Below, one piece after another: positions 31,396-42,762 of a DNA stretch of 64,000 nucleotides. The notes beneath the pieces are model-generated. The model saw only the letters and a list, made by a program, of their open reading frames with translations. It was not told the DNA's origin and made no database searches. The position numbers and the translations under genes are program-made. Numbering within the stretch: the stretch's first letter is position 1; each line of letters starts with the position of its first letter. The stretch covers positions 142,462,140-142,526,139 of the forward strand of contig CM043955.1 of the NCBI GenBank assembly GCA_014529385.2. The letters are read 5' to 3'. The stretch comes from Adiantum capillus-veneris. Lineage: Eukaryota > Streptophyta > Polypodiopsida > Polypodiales > Pteridaceae.

Positions 31396-34300
31396 ATGAG
31401 TAGCGACGAGGATGTGGGACCGTCCAACCGAAACACCTATCTCTCAACGAGGGTCTTATGTCCTTGTAATCAATGCAAGCATGCTGTGCGACGGACAAGA
31501 CGTGTTTCTTTGTAGCACGTTCGCGAATTTGGCGAGTTCGATCCATCTATTATAGATCGAGTTGTTGCCAATTATAACTCGTCGGACTCTGACGCTGGCC
31601 AACAAGCAGCAATCTTGCAACCCAATAGACGTGTTCGCAGGCGCTTTGGTCAAGCAGCATATGTGAGGCCACAAGATGTAGCCTCTGACAGCTCGGGGGA
31701 TGATCATGCAGAGCACATTCCCAACGAGGCAATGTTTGAGCCCGAGATTGATGAAATGATCGAGACGATCATGGATTCAGAAAGGCTTATCTATGATGAT
31801 ATGAAAAGTGAAGCCGATACGCCATTGTATAATGGAGCACGTATGTCTAGATTGAAAGCACTCCTGGTTCTTCTCAACATGCAGACAAAGTTTGGATGGA
31901 GTGACACTAGCGTCACAGCGCTTTTCAGGTGATCTATTACAATTAGTTTACTTTAATAAAACTCTAAATGTATAATGATCTGATAGATTAATTTTACATG
32001 TCTGTATCATATTTTTATGTTGTGTAGATTGCTGAAAGAGCACATACTACCAGCTGACAATGTGATGCCAGATTCCCGAGATGAAGCAAGAAAGATTTTG
32101 CGAAACTTGGGGATGGATTACAATTCTATCCACGCTTGTCCTAATGACTGCATTCTTTTCAGAGGGGAATACATAGACATGGAGAAGTGTCCGAAATGTG
32201 ATTCCGAAAGATATCGAGTAGATCTCCACGGGGCAGAAATTCCACAAAAGGTTTTGCGACATTTCCCTCTGCTTCCTCGCATCAAACATTTCTTCGAATG
32301 TAAGTCCATGGCCGCCCTAGCATCATGGCATGAGGAGAATAAATCTTCGGATGGTGTGCTACGAATTCCTGTAGATTGCGTAGCGTGGAAACATATAGAT
32401 GGAACATGGTCGGATTTTGCCAGGGAAGCTCAAAATTTGCGCTTAGGCCTGGCTATGGATGGCGTAAATCCATTTGGTCAAAGATCAACATCTTACAGTG
32501 TATGGCCCGTTGTCATCGTCAACTACAACATTCCCCCGTGGTTGACTACGAAGAAGGGGCACCTATGGCTAAGCTTGATTGTGCCAGGGCGATATAAAGT
32601 GGGGAATATGGATGTGTATCTTTGTCCACTATTGGAAGAGCTACAACAATTGTGGATTGGCATAGAGGTGGTGGATATGAGCCGACACACAGGACGACCG
32701 AATGCTTTGATCAGAGGCATTCTAATGTGGACCATGCATGACTATCCCGGGCTAACAGAATGCTCAGGTGATCTATTGACACTCCTCACTCAGACACTGT
32801 AAATCTTGTTTTTTCCCTTAGTTGATCTATTATCATGTGTATACATGCAGGGCTTGAAACAAGCGGATACAGAGCATGTGTCACATGTGGACCTAGACTG
32901 AATGCACGTAGGGCACCCTCACTGAAGAAGCAAATCTACGAAGGTCATCAAGCGTATCTTCCAGAGAATCATGTGTTACGCGACGGATTTTTGGGAAGAG
33001 AGCCACCAAGGATGTCTGCACAAGCATGGTTAGAGCAGAAGGAGATGTGCGATGACGGATTGCCTCCAGGGATGAAGAGACTATCTCTATGGTATGAGTT
33101 ACCATACTGGCCCCGACTCATGATCAATCACTTGCTCGATCCAATGCACATATTCAAGAATGTGGGTAATCTACTATGGGACCATCTGACCGGCAAGAAA
33201 GATACTTTGGGAGCCAGAGTTGACCTTAGAAATGTGGATTGTATGGAGCAATATTGGCCGCAAACAGCGTCTGATGGATCGATAAAACTCCCTAAAGCAC
33301 CATGGATTTTCACAGGAGCCCAAGAACGCAAAGTAAAAGAGACCATTCGATCTTTGCGGACCCCCACCAGTTGTCATTGAGGGATGTTTGTCTCTCGACA
33401 TCCGTAACACAATCTACAAACTTGCAAAGCTGGTGCAATGGATCTCACAAAAGGAGATCAACGTAGACTCCATACCATTCGCCAAACTAAATGCTGCGGA
33501 GCTTGTGTGCATGTTTGAGAAACATTTTCCTACTACAATGCTAACCATTCAGGTGCATCTTCTTGTTCACATAGTTGATGAGGTGGAAATAGCTGGCACA
33601 GTTCATTCCAGATGGATGTTCTTCTTAGAGCGTTTCATGAAAACGCTTAAGGGATATGTGCATCAAAAGGCACGTCCGGAGGGTAGCATGGCAGAAGGTT
33701 GGTTGGTATCAGAGTCCCTAGTGTACATTGGAGAGTGGCTAGACGGATTTGATAAATCCCGGGACACGCTATGGCGAACCATAGATGATGAGCGCATATC
33801 TGGGATTGTCATGTGCAATCTCGGTGTTGAGAAGAAGATGACGGAAGATCTAGAGGCTAAAATCAACCGATTTTGCATGCTTCACAATCCAGTGATGCAA
33901 AAGTGGATTTCACAATATGAGGATGCAAAGCAAGAGAGCAAAGGGCACGAATCGAGTGGAGACGGGGAAGACGACCACTGATGCACTATCCAGCGGTTCT
34001 GGAGAGCCTACCAACCTTCATGAGCTTAAGATGGTTGCACAACCAATTGAAAAGCGCACAACAATGCGGTGACGAAGTTATTGAAGAAGAGTGGGAGTAC
34101 TCTCGGGGTTGCGCGACCAAGGTAAGTTTGCAATGTACGACTAGCAAGTGACTTTATTTATAAACGTTTGAACGGCCACTCATAATCTTTGTTCGTTGTA
34201 GTATAAGTCATACACAGCAGCATGGTGTAAAGGTCGACATTTTAGGGTGGAACGAATCGACAAAAAGCGTTTTACTCAAGATTTTGGAATCATGGCAAAA

Positions 34301-34954
34301 TTTGAACAGTCTAGTAGACGACGTTCCTCTGATGCAGATCCTGTGGTGGCGGAACTCACTTACTTCGGCACGCTGCAAGAGATTTTGAGGATCGATTACA
34401 GAGGATTTTTTGTCGACTTGTTCGACGTGCAATGGTTCAAGATAATCATGGAGGGTCGCAACGCTACTGTGCGTAGAGGAGAGTCTGGTTTTCTTGAGGT
34501 GGATTCTACTAAGAAATGGACTGACCTAAGAGACATTTTCGTACTACCCGAGCATTGTGAACAAGTAAGTATATAAATAGTTAACATCCCCCTTTTGCAA
34601 GTTATGTGCTTGAAAGCTCTCATGTAAGTTATGTGGCTCTGGCAGGTAATATTTCATCCTACAAAGTCTACATCAAACTGGTGGTACGTCAAAGAGGTAG
34701 CCCCTCGTAGTGCAAGGACGTATGAAGGCTACCATGTGCCAATCACAACGACATCAATGGAGGAGATCAGAGAAGATGCTCAATCAGAAGCCGCTGCGGT
34801 GGTGCCAGACGAGCATCAAGATGCTACTACTCTATATGGGGTACATGCAGAGGAGCTACAAAATGAAACAGAGGATATGTGTTTAAACGAAGAGCTCTAT
34901 ATAGATATAGGAAGTTATGCTGAGTTATGCGAGGATGAGAGAGAGATCTCTTAA
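31396..34954 (+). pseudogene. CACTA transposase (tnp2 / TNPD type), spliced, with stops
   Basis: Likely exons: 31396-31928, 32028-32767, 32851-34121, 34202-34564, 34646-34954, all with GT...AG introns that join in frame. Exon 1 starts with a transposase-associated zinc domain ('RVLCPCNQCKHAVRR') and has an in-frame TAG at 31513. Exons 1-3 form the tnp2 core ('CPNDCILFRGEY', 'CPKCDSERY', 'HDYPGLTECSG'). A frameshift near 33360-33390 precedes DUF4218 ('VHLLVHIVDEVEIAGTVHSR'). TGA at 33979 overlaps an ATG that opens the next part. The last exons are DUF4216 ('DYRGFFVDLFDVQWFK'). The protein would bind the ends and move the element. Confidence 0.9.
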
Positions 34955-35226
34955 AGCCACAAATATTGTATTTGAACAATTTTGCTCCGTGTTGTAAAAG
35001 CTCTGGCTCTCTAAGTACCTTCCATGGTGTATAATGCTCTTTTCTACTCGCGCTCACATCTTTTGATTGAAAATTCCGGTGTTTCGACTTGCCTCTTCTA
35101 TCACTCAATTCATTGCGTCATTGTATTTATATGCGTCATTACGTCATTGTATTTAATGGTCTTTGCGTCATTGTCTACTCTATTCATTCAATATTAAGTT
35201 TAAATATTCGTGTGTTTAATGCAGGT

Positions 35227-36536
35227 ATGGATGATGAGGAGTTTCTTTCTTCTTTGTCACCGCAGTAGAGACAGTGGTACGTGGAGCGTCATCGCTCTGG
35301 CGCATCATCGCGCGTTTCTACTACATCCGCATCTCCCTCTCTTTCGGAGCATTCGGCGCACTCCGAAGCTTCGGCGTCGACGAGACGAGCTTCACACTCG
35401 TCTAGACACCGGCGCTCTAGTGGTGGCGGTGGCGGTTGTTGTGGGGATTCGGCCACCGATGCCTCCACACCGCCTCGTGTTCGACGAGGCTCTTTACCCT
35501 CCCCTTCTTTGCCCGCCCCCACACCAGCCACAGCATCGCCATCTACAACAGGTTTTGCACGGCTGACTGTTCCTAGAAGCTACACACCTCTACCTACTCC
35601 ACCAGGAGCCACCCCACTCGACACTCCTCGCTTCGGGGCCCATACGCCGGTGGAGACACCTGACGTCCGTACCCCCATCGACACGCCGCTAGAGACCCCT
35701 GCCGGGACACCCGGGTTCACGCGTCACCGGCCAGAGGGCTTGCCTTACTCCGTCGACATCAGCGGCGGCATCATCATGGATGATGACGGCAAGAAGGTGA
35801 TCTCGCACATGCGTGGTCTTTGCTCTCAGCTGTTTAGACACTACATACTAAACAAATGGAGTGAAGTACCAAGTGATTTAAAAAACAGAGTTATCAGCAT
35901 ACTTCATGATGAGTTTCCCGTTCCAACACGGGATCAGCGCTTCAATGAAGACCTGATGAAGATTCGAATGCGCGAATACTGCAAACACAAGCGTTTCGAA
36001 GTGCAAAAAGCAATCAAGAATGGGTGGAACAGGCCAGATTGGCTGGCCAAAGAAGATTGGAAGAATGCGAAGAAAGCAGCGCGCGAGAATCCCGACAAGT
36101 GGAAGCAACAAAAGGATGCAGCCAGAGCGCGAGTAGAGGTAGGGAGCTCGCACCACTTGGGGAGTGGTGGATGGGCATCATTTGAGGCCGATTTTGTAAG
36201 TGTTTTCACATTGCTCTTTATGTTTGATAGTTTAGGGTTTATGAGTTTTTTAATTCTAACATAATGAAATCTTTGTATGTTTTGACAGTGGTCGATGACA
36301 GAACGTGATCCCACACCGTACGAGCGCGAGTACGCAGGCAGGAAGGGCTTAAACGCCCTGATGGACATTCTCAGTTCTCGCGGCGGCATGGTTAGTATTA
36401 GGGTTTACTCTTTTTTATTTTTTGTATTGTTTTATAAATGTTGTTATATGTTTATACTTACTGAAAGTTGTCTTATTGTCTTTTTTTGCAGAATCCGACA
36501 GATACGCCGCTTGGACGCGATGAGACGTCTGACTAG
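35227..36536 (+). pseudogene. second CACTA gene (TNPA position, Transposase_24-like), spliced
   Basis: ATG at 35227 starts 'MDDEEFLSSLSPQ', then an in-frame TAG at 35266 and a long open stretch. Likely exons are 35227-36195, 36289-36390 and 36492-36536, with GT...AG introns that keep the frame. The N-terminal third is Ser/Arg-rich, then Pro/Thr-rich with repeated T-P steps ('TPLDTPRFGAHTPVETPDV'). The C-terminal half is helical and basic ('NGWNRPDWLAKEDWKNAKKA', 'ARENPDKWKQQKD'), as in the plant Ptta/En/Spm family (Transposase_24), followed by 'SMTERDPTPYEREYAGR'. Such proteins usually bind the subterminal motifs and help transposition. With CAG instead of TAG the gene would be intact. Confidence 0.8.
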
Positions 36537-36900
36537 ACGACGTCAGTTTAGCCGTAGCTAGATAGCATTAGTTTAGGGTTTCTGATAGCTTATGTATCAT
36601 GAGACGGATTTTATACGTCTTTTTGAACCATGTATATTATTACATTTGTCACCGCAGTTCCTTTTGCCAATCAATTCTTTATGCTTATGATGTTGTACAA
36701 TTGTCATTATTACATTTGCCAATCAATTTATTTTGCCTATGATGTGTACAATTGTCAATTTTGCAAACAATGCGTCTTGTGGGTGACTATTTTGGGTCTA
36801 TTATCTACCCTTGCACTTTTTTAAAAAAGTGAATCAAGTACAATATGGTTGATGGGTGGCAGGGCATTCAATGCCCTGCCACCAAAAAAAAAATTCTTTC
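36537..36900 (+). other. 3' untranslated and AT-rich sequence of the CACTA element
   Basis: No gene. It includes a duplicated piece: ATTACATTTG followed by CCAATCAATT with TATGATG and GTACAATTGTCA occurs twice near 36640-36760. Confidence 0.6.
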
Positions 36901-37085
36901 GGACGTCGCTATAAGCGTCGCTATTTATGGCTCTGTAGCGTCGCTATAGTCTTCTGTGTAAACGTCGCTATAATCGTCGCTATGAGCATCGCTATATAGC
37001 GACGCATATAGCGACGCTCTCGTAGCGACGGTTTTAGCGACGCCGGGGGTTATAAAAACCCAGTGTATTTCCGTCGCTAACAGCG
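36901..37085. promoter_or_regulatory. CACTA right subterminal repeat region
   Basis: At least ten copies in both orientations of a GTCGCTAT / AGCGACGC motif. The same motif is clustered at 29330-29423. In En/Spm elements such motifs bind the TNPA-type protein. Confidence 0.85.
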
Positions 37086-37101
37086 TCACAAGAGCACACA
37101 A

Positions 37102-37113
37102 CCTCTTGTAGTG
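37102..37113 (-). repeat. CACTA right terminal inverted repeat
   Basis: CCTCTTGTAGTG followed by AAA, mirroring the left end. Confidence 0.95.
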
Positions 37114-37116
37114 AAA

Positions 37117-37534
37117 CAATTCATCTAAAGACGATAAATCCAAACAATTGTAAGCTCTTAGACTCTTGCAAGAATATTTCCATTCAATTACAACAAAGAT
37201 GCAATTGCGCACATCGACTTACAAAGAGTTCATCGGTTCAATCTGGGTGGGCTTAATTAGACATTCCTACTCTACGCATGGGTTGGAAATTCTAACTCCA
37301 CGATACTTGGCTTCGGTCCTGCCAATGATTCTTCCCATATTGCATAATCCAACTCAATCACGTGCCTCTTTCCACGCTCGTGCATCTCTTTGAAACGAAT
37401 AGCTTGCTGATCCAAGATGGGATGAAGCTCGTGAGCATACTCTTCATTATCTTCAAAAATTGTAACCATTCAACCCATTTGTCTCCCTAGCAATGATACT
37501 GCCCGAAAGTCTCCTCCGTACTACATCACAACGT
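37117..37534 (-). pseudogene. unrecognised coding sequence, downstream part, split by an LTR element
   Basis: The minus-strand frame at 37272-37469 ('VTIFEDNEEYAHELHPILDQ', 'RGKRHVIELDYAIWEE') is open for 65 codons. Upstream on that strand it connects, across the 37535-49249 insertion and with one copy of the short duplication, to 49254 onward in the same frame ('YEIQSVHWHPSQVTIFVHMT'). Two stops near the junction (TAG, TGA) look like decayed Gln and Trp codons. I do not recognise the protein. The part below 37270 shows no clear frame up to the CACTA end. Confidence 0.5.
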
Positions 37535-39464
37535 TGGAAAGGGGGATCAAACCCAACACACGCCAAACTACCTCTCTATAGCCTAGGAAATATCCGGCAC
37601 CCCTAACCACACAGAAACTCATATGCACACACACTTTTGTGTAAAAATCTACTACCAGGCTCTCCTTTGAGCATCATCTACCACATACACTCACACATAA
37701 ACACCTCAGCACCACAAGCTCATCAAAAACACCATCATATCCCAACATCAATCGATGCATACAACTCCCCAATTGCTAAATGCGCTCACACAGGGAGGCG
37801 AGCACGCCTCGACCACACATACAAGTTGCCCGCACAATATCTCTACCTCCCTCTCTGCTCACATACACACAATCCCGGAGCCACCGCTACCACGGACATA
37901 CAGCAAAAAACACGAAGCAGATAATATTGACGGCAAACTCGACAAAAAACCACAACCCAACTATGTATCACATAAACCCAATCAAATACAATGACGGCGA
38001 ATTCGATAGTTGCCGACTTCATAGCGTAATGCTTCATGCAGTTTGATCCTCTCCGCACCGGCGATCTCTTTCCAAGCTTTCTCAAAGCAGTTCTACTGGC
38101 GGTACTTCTCTTCTACTCACGACCAAACTCTCCCGCTCGTCACGCTTCCCCCAACTTGTAGCTGCACAGATCTCGACCTTTCTCTTCACCTTGGCCTTCT
38201 TTTCCGGCTACTGCATATGACGCCCCGCCATGCTCGCCTCCTTCGTGCTGTTCCAAAGCTCCTCCTCTCTAAGTGGCTTCTCGGCCTTATCCTCCTGCTC
38301 ACGCCAAGGTGGCTACCCCTTAAAGCTTCTAGCAGCGTGCCCTTGGTTGCTTGCTGGCGAGCCCTGGCTTAGAGAACCCTTTCTCTACCTCCTCGAGTGT
38401 GCCTCGCTACTGGCCAGCCTTTGGCGCTCCTCTGTGACGTCCACCAGCCTGCCATCTCTGGCGGCTCTTTCTCTGCATGGCCCGTGAGTCCCTCAGTGGA
38501 CGGCCCGTCCTTTCTCTGCTCTAGGCCCGCCCCCTCTTCACCTCCTGTGGCGCTGCCCTCTTGAGCTCTTCTGCAATACGCACTCCTCACAGCAGGCACC
38601 CCCCTCGGCCATGGCTTCAGTCCTCTGAGCCTTCATCTCTTACTATCTGCAGCTCGTTAACAGCCTATCACTTGGCATGCAGACAACGTCTGCTATCCTC
38701 CCAACTGGCGAGCTCTCCCATTTGGCAATCTTGGCTTCTCCTAGCCACCTACCCTTCCTTCACACTCTCATGCATTTGTCGACCACGCTGCCCTTGCCAT
38801 GCATCCATACAGATGGCGCTCCACCCCTCTCTCTGCCATGCCATGCCCCATTTTATCAACTTGTGCCACCTCCCATGCAACTGACAGTCTTTCCAAGCAA
38901 CTATAGTGCGCTCCCAGTTCTCTGTCGACCACCCATCCTCTCATGCTTGTAGCCCACACCAGCAGCACCTCTATATTGCAGCATTGGTCACTCATCTTCA
39001 TTTTTAATTTTCAGTGGTTAGCTGATCTAAGCCACCTTCGTTTAAAAGACTTGTGTTTGGTCTTCATTCCCACCTCCACCACCACTTTCGGTTGGCCAGT
39101 GAGAAAAACTTCTTTATGGCATGCCTTGTAAAGTACTCTAGTAGGAAAATAAACTTTGGTGTGGATGACCCCGTGGGACTGCCATGCTTTGACAATAATG
39201 TTTCTCGGATGATGAAATATCCATCGACAGATATGGCGACCGCTATGACTATATTCAAAACTCTTGTGCTGCCACAACGTTCCGAGCAAGGAGCTGTTGA
39301 GTATCAATCTTCAAGCACATAAAATGCTTTAAACTTGACAAACTAGAGCAACCAGTCTATACATATTGCATGATATCATTGTATGCGATGAAGTCCACCA
39401 ATCTCTAGCACTTCTAGACATCCCGACCAGTTGAGCTTGAAAAACACCTTTGGTCTGCTAAAAT
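37535..39464 (-). repeat. 3' LTR (R-U5-like part) of the gag-only minus-strand element
   Basis: Begins TGGAAAGGGGGATC on the plus strand and is about 95% identical by eye to 45628-47555. Similarity stops at CTGCTA near 39464. It holds only short frames, none convincing. Confidence 0.8.
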
Positions 39465-39912
39465 CCATATTTGACATACATACCCTGGCAAGTAGAGTCT
39501 CCTACAGACATTTCGCTCCAGATCCCATATCATAACTCTATGGCGTTTGCATCTAGCATCCCTTGTCCTATTTCCAACCTTGTGATATAAGCATTTGATC
39601 CTGTCACCTGTGATAGAAGAAACACTTGCACTTTCGACTAGAGAGTGCTCCATCTGGGTATACCTATCACCTGACTGCATCAAATACCTGTTCAATGCCC
39701 CCATCATTTGCCTGCAAACTGCCATGCCTCGGCTTCTTGCACTTTCATAGGTCGACCATCCTTAGCTATACCATCATTGCCCAACCCCTCATTGAGCATT
39801 CATGCTCAACCATAGCATTATTTATATAATATATCAGTGAATAAAAAGAAAATTGATAGATACTATGCACAAGAGATAGATAAATAGCAGTAGATAGATA
39901 TAGAGAGATTCA
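39465..39912 (-). other. 3' part of the internal region, no recognised gene
   Basis: A 103-codon minus-strand frame (39414-39725) overlaps the LTR and has no recognisable domain. No clear polypurine tract was found next to the LTR. Confidence 0.45.
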
Positions 39913-40112
39913 CTAGGTGTAGCATCCACCCAGATCAAATGGAAAGCCTTGAGCTTTCTCAAGCATAGTGTAAGCCCCTCCTGGGTCAAACTGATGGTTT
40001 TGAGCATTACCACCCATCTGTAAAACATATACAAACCATCCTTGCTTTGTACCAGAAAACCTGTAAGCCGACCACTCTTGCTTGGCATAGCCTGGTCTTG
40101 CTTCAACTTGTA
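39913..40112 (-). pseudogene. C-terminal end of the gag-like ORF, separated by the LINE
   Basis: The frame from the LINE target duplication reads 'QVEARPGYAKQEWSAYRFSG', 'FDPGGAYTMLEKAQGF' and ends 'GGCYT' at TAG 39913-39915. It continues, in the same frame, the minus-strand ORF that runs into the LINE from 44155. I do not recognise this tail. Confidence 0.6.
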
Positions 40113-40121
40113 TCCATAAAC
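40113..40121. repeat. LINE target-site duplication, copy next to poly(A)
   Basis: TCCATAAAC, same as 44146-44154. Confidence 0.88.
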
Positions 40122-40131
40122 TTTTTTTTTT
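40122..40131 (-). other. LINE poly(A) tail
   Basis: Ten T on the plus strand directly beside the target duplication. Confidence 0.85.
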
Positions 40132-40722
40132 CCGAGAAAAAGATCCTTCTATTAGTTAATGAAAACTGCCAATAGGGCTACATCCACCTCTGCGAGAGAG
40201 GGCTACAACAAGCATGATGGGGAGACTCTCCCAATGAAAAAACAGCATATATCCAATGAGGCTAAATCAAGAGATGGGAGGAGGGAAGAGCCACACAGGT
40301 GGACAGTAGTGCCATCTGAGCACCCCCTAGAGAATAGTGTAGAAAGGCACTAGGCGCCAGAGTCGAAGGAAAGCCTCGCGGCGCTCCCGCATGTGGTCGG
40401 AGCTGCCCTGTAGTCCCTCAAGCTGTTCTCTGAGAGTATGGATCAACTCTAGCCAAAAGTCGCGAACAGTCTCTGCTGGTGGCACAGGGCGAGCCTCAAA
40501 GATGCGGAAACAGCGGGCCCGCCAGATGAACCAGAGAGCTAGGCCGCTGATGAGCTCCCAACACTCCTCTCTCTCACTGCACCACTCCTGTGGAGTAAGC
40601 TCTGTAGCAGGCTGGAGTGTAGGTCACCCCCTCTACATCACTATCATCCTGCTGGTGGAACATAGCTCAAACTGAAGTGCCGGGCCCGTGAGGGTGGACC
40701 AAGCCGCTGCCCCCCAAGTGTA

Positions 40723-42700
40723 CTATCGAGCCGTGGAGAGGGCAGGCATCAGCGGAAGAACTCGTAGCCACACCTGCTGGGCCGAGGGACAGCCCCAAAG
40801 ATAGTGACGCTGACTCTCCACCAACTGGTCACAGGCTGCACATGCGGCTGAGAGACCACTATGCACAAGCCAGCTCCCTACTGCTGTGGCTCTGTGTGCA
40901 ACCAGCCACTGGAACAAAGTGACGCGTCTCGGCTATCTGGAGTCCCACAGCCTCTACCAAAAAGCTGCCAAGAACTCGAATGTGAGGCCCTCCTCCTGCC
41001 AATGACGTGCTGCAGCGGGGCGGGCCTCTCTATGTGCTGCAAGTATATGACGTCCAAGCCGAATAGTGTACTGAAAGAAGGGGACTCCTGGGCAGTCTGC
41101 AGAAGAGAAGGGGTCCCTCCATAGCCACTCACCAGGATCCCACTGTACTCGTGCCAGTGGACAACACTCCCAAGCCCATAGCCTCCAATGGCCAGTCTCA
41201 AGAGCTGCTGGGTCAGGGTCTATGACGCAAGTCCTCCCACAGATGCCCACAACTCGGATCCTTTGGAAACAGCACTTTGTTACCTATGGGGCCTCTACTG
41301 CAACTCGCTGTAATCGTCCCCCACCCTGAAGCTCGAAGAACAGGGCTGGGACAGTCTCTGAGCAAGCCCTGACTGAGATGAGAACCTCCAATCGTGTGAA
41401 GGCTCCCATCCACCGGGGTGCTACTGGCTCGAGAGGCGTGAGCCACTAGCTAGAACTGACTCTGAGATGTCCTGACACATGCTCTGCACCCCTCTCATGC
41501 CCTGTAGCTGAACAACCTGCACCTCCTCTGACAAACCTGTGAACTCTAGCCAGTCACCTAGAGAGCGTGCTGGACCTGCTGCCATGGGACCCCATGAAAC
41601 ATGAGGCCGACTCCCAATCAAGTGGCCTATCTGAGTGCTAACTATGGGATTCCAGACGAGGGGCTGCCGTAGGCGCTCCTCCGTGCACGTTGGCTGTCTC
41701 TGCTCTAGGCCACGCCGTAAGAGCTCCCAAGATTGAAGCAAACTCACAGCGAATCGGTCCTCCAGTCTCCTGCTCAAACCAACTCGGTGCAACTCTGTAA
41801 AGATCCATCTGATCGAAGGTTGCCAAGGGCCTCATGACTGAGGCACCTTGGCACAAAGCCTCTGTAGCAAGAACTCCTTCCAGGGCTCCTCGCCTGGAAG
41901 AAGTCCTCTGACGACAAACTTCCCAAGAAGGGCTCTACTCTGCTGTGCAGGATCAATGATCCCAAGCCCTCTCTGAGAACAAGGAAGTGTGATGACCGAC
42001 CAAGCCACCTTGGCTTGGGCAATCTGAGTGTCGTGACCTGACCAAAGGAAGTTCCTGATCAGCCTCTCTACCTGGTTGATACAAGAACTCGAGAAAATCC
42101 AGCAAGAAGTGATGTACACATAGTCGCCAACAACACCTGGTTGGCAACTACTACTCTACCAGCCATCGAAAGTCGTGGTGAGCTCCAATGTAACAGCTTT
42201 CTCCTGATGGACAGGAGAAGAGGAGCAATCTGCTGCTCGGGGGACAAGTCCAGACCAACCTGACAACCCAAGTACCGAACTGTAGTCCCTGGAGGAATCC
42301 ACCTAAAACCCTCTCTTGGCATCCAATCTGGCACAGGAGCACTGCCAACCTGAGACTCAACAATCTGTGACCAAAACTCTGCATGAGCACTCGCCACATT
42401 GGGCGCATAGATGTTTAAGAAGCCCACAAGGCCACCTTGAACCTGCATAGTAATCCGCTGAGACCTGCCTGGCACAATAATCCCTCTGCCCACAATGGCC
42501 TGCTGCAATGAGTCCGCAATAGTCATACATACCCCTCCCTGGATGCCTCCAGGTCCAAAAGCAGCTGACCAAAAGGTATCATAACGTCCACGCAAAATCT
42601 GACCACATCGCCGAATGTGGCTGTCAGACAAATGGTGCTCCTGAAGCATAAGGAGATCAATCTCTCCTCCCACAAGGCAACGTTGAAGCTCCTGACGCAA
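40723..42700 (-). pseudogene. LINE ORF2, endonuclease fused to RT C-terminal region
   Basis: From 42700 down the frame is the apurinic-type endonuclease: 'LLMLQEHHLSDSHIRRC' with the catalytic Glu, 'GPGGIQGGVCM' and 'GFLNIYAPN'. Near 42355 it passes without a stop into the end of RT ('DWMPREGFRWIPPGTTVRYL', 'GRVVVANQVLLATM'). So the endonuclease C-terminus and the RT palm with its catalytic Asp pair were deleted in frame. Frames 41832-42119 (connection, 'CINQVERLIRNFLWSG') and others follow with frameshifts. Frame 40723-40917 ends in a zf-RVT motif ('CAACDQLVESQRHYLWGCP'). It cannot copy RNA. Confidence 0.88.
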
Positions 42701-42762
42701 TCAGCCCCGTTGTCGCTAAAACTGGGGCCCACCTAGTCCCTGCACGTTCCACGATACGATCC

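Larger units (their letters stand above)
29302..37113 (+). mobile_element. CACTA (En/Spm-type) DNA transposon, full length
   Basis: Terminal inverted repeats CACTACAAGAGG (29302-29313) and CCTCTTGTAGTG (37102-37113) are flanked by the 3-bp duplication AAA (29299-29301, 37114-37116). Subterminal regions carry many copies of a GCGACGCT / AGCGTCGCTAT motif, as expected for binding by the element's own DNA-binding protein. Inside are a tnp2-type transposase gene, a second TNPA-position gene, and a decayed copy of a host HIPP gene. Both transposase genes carry in-frame stops, so this copy is probably not autonomous now. Confidence 0.95.

Noticed and set aside
38043-38884. Frames of 76-109 codons on both strands inside the 37.5 and 45.6 kb repeats
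   Set aside because: No domain, frames on both strands at once, and the sequence behaves as LTR DNA.
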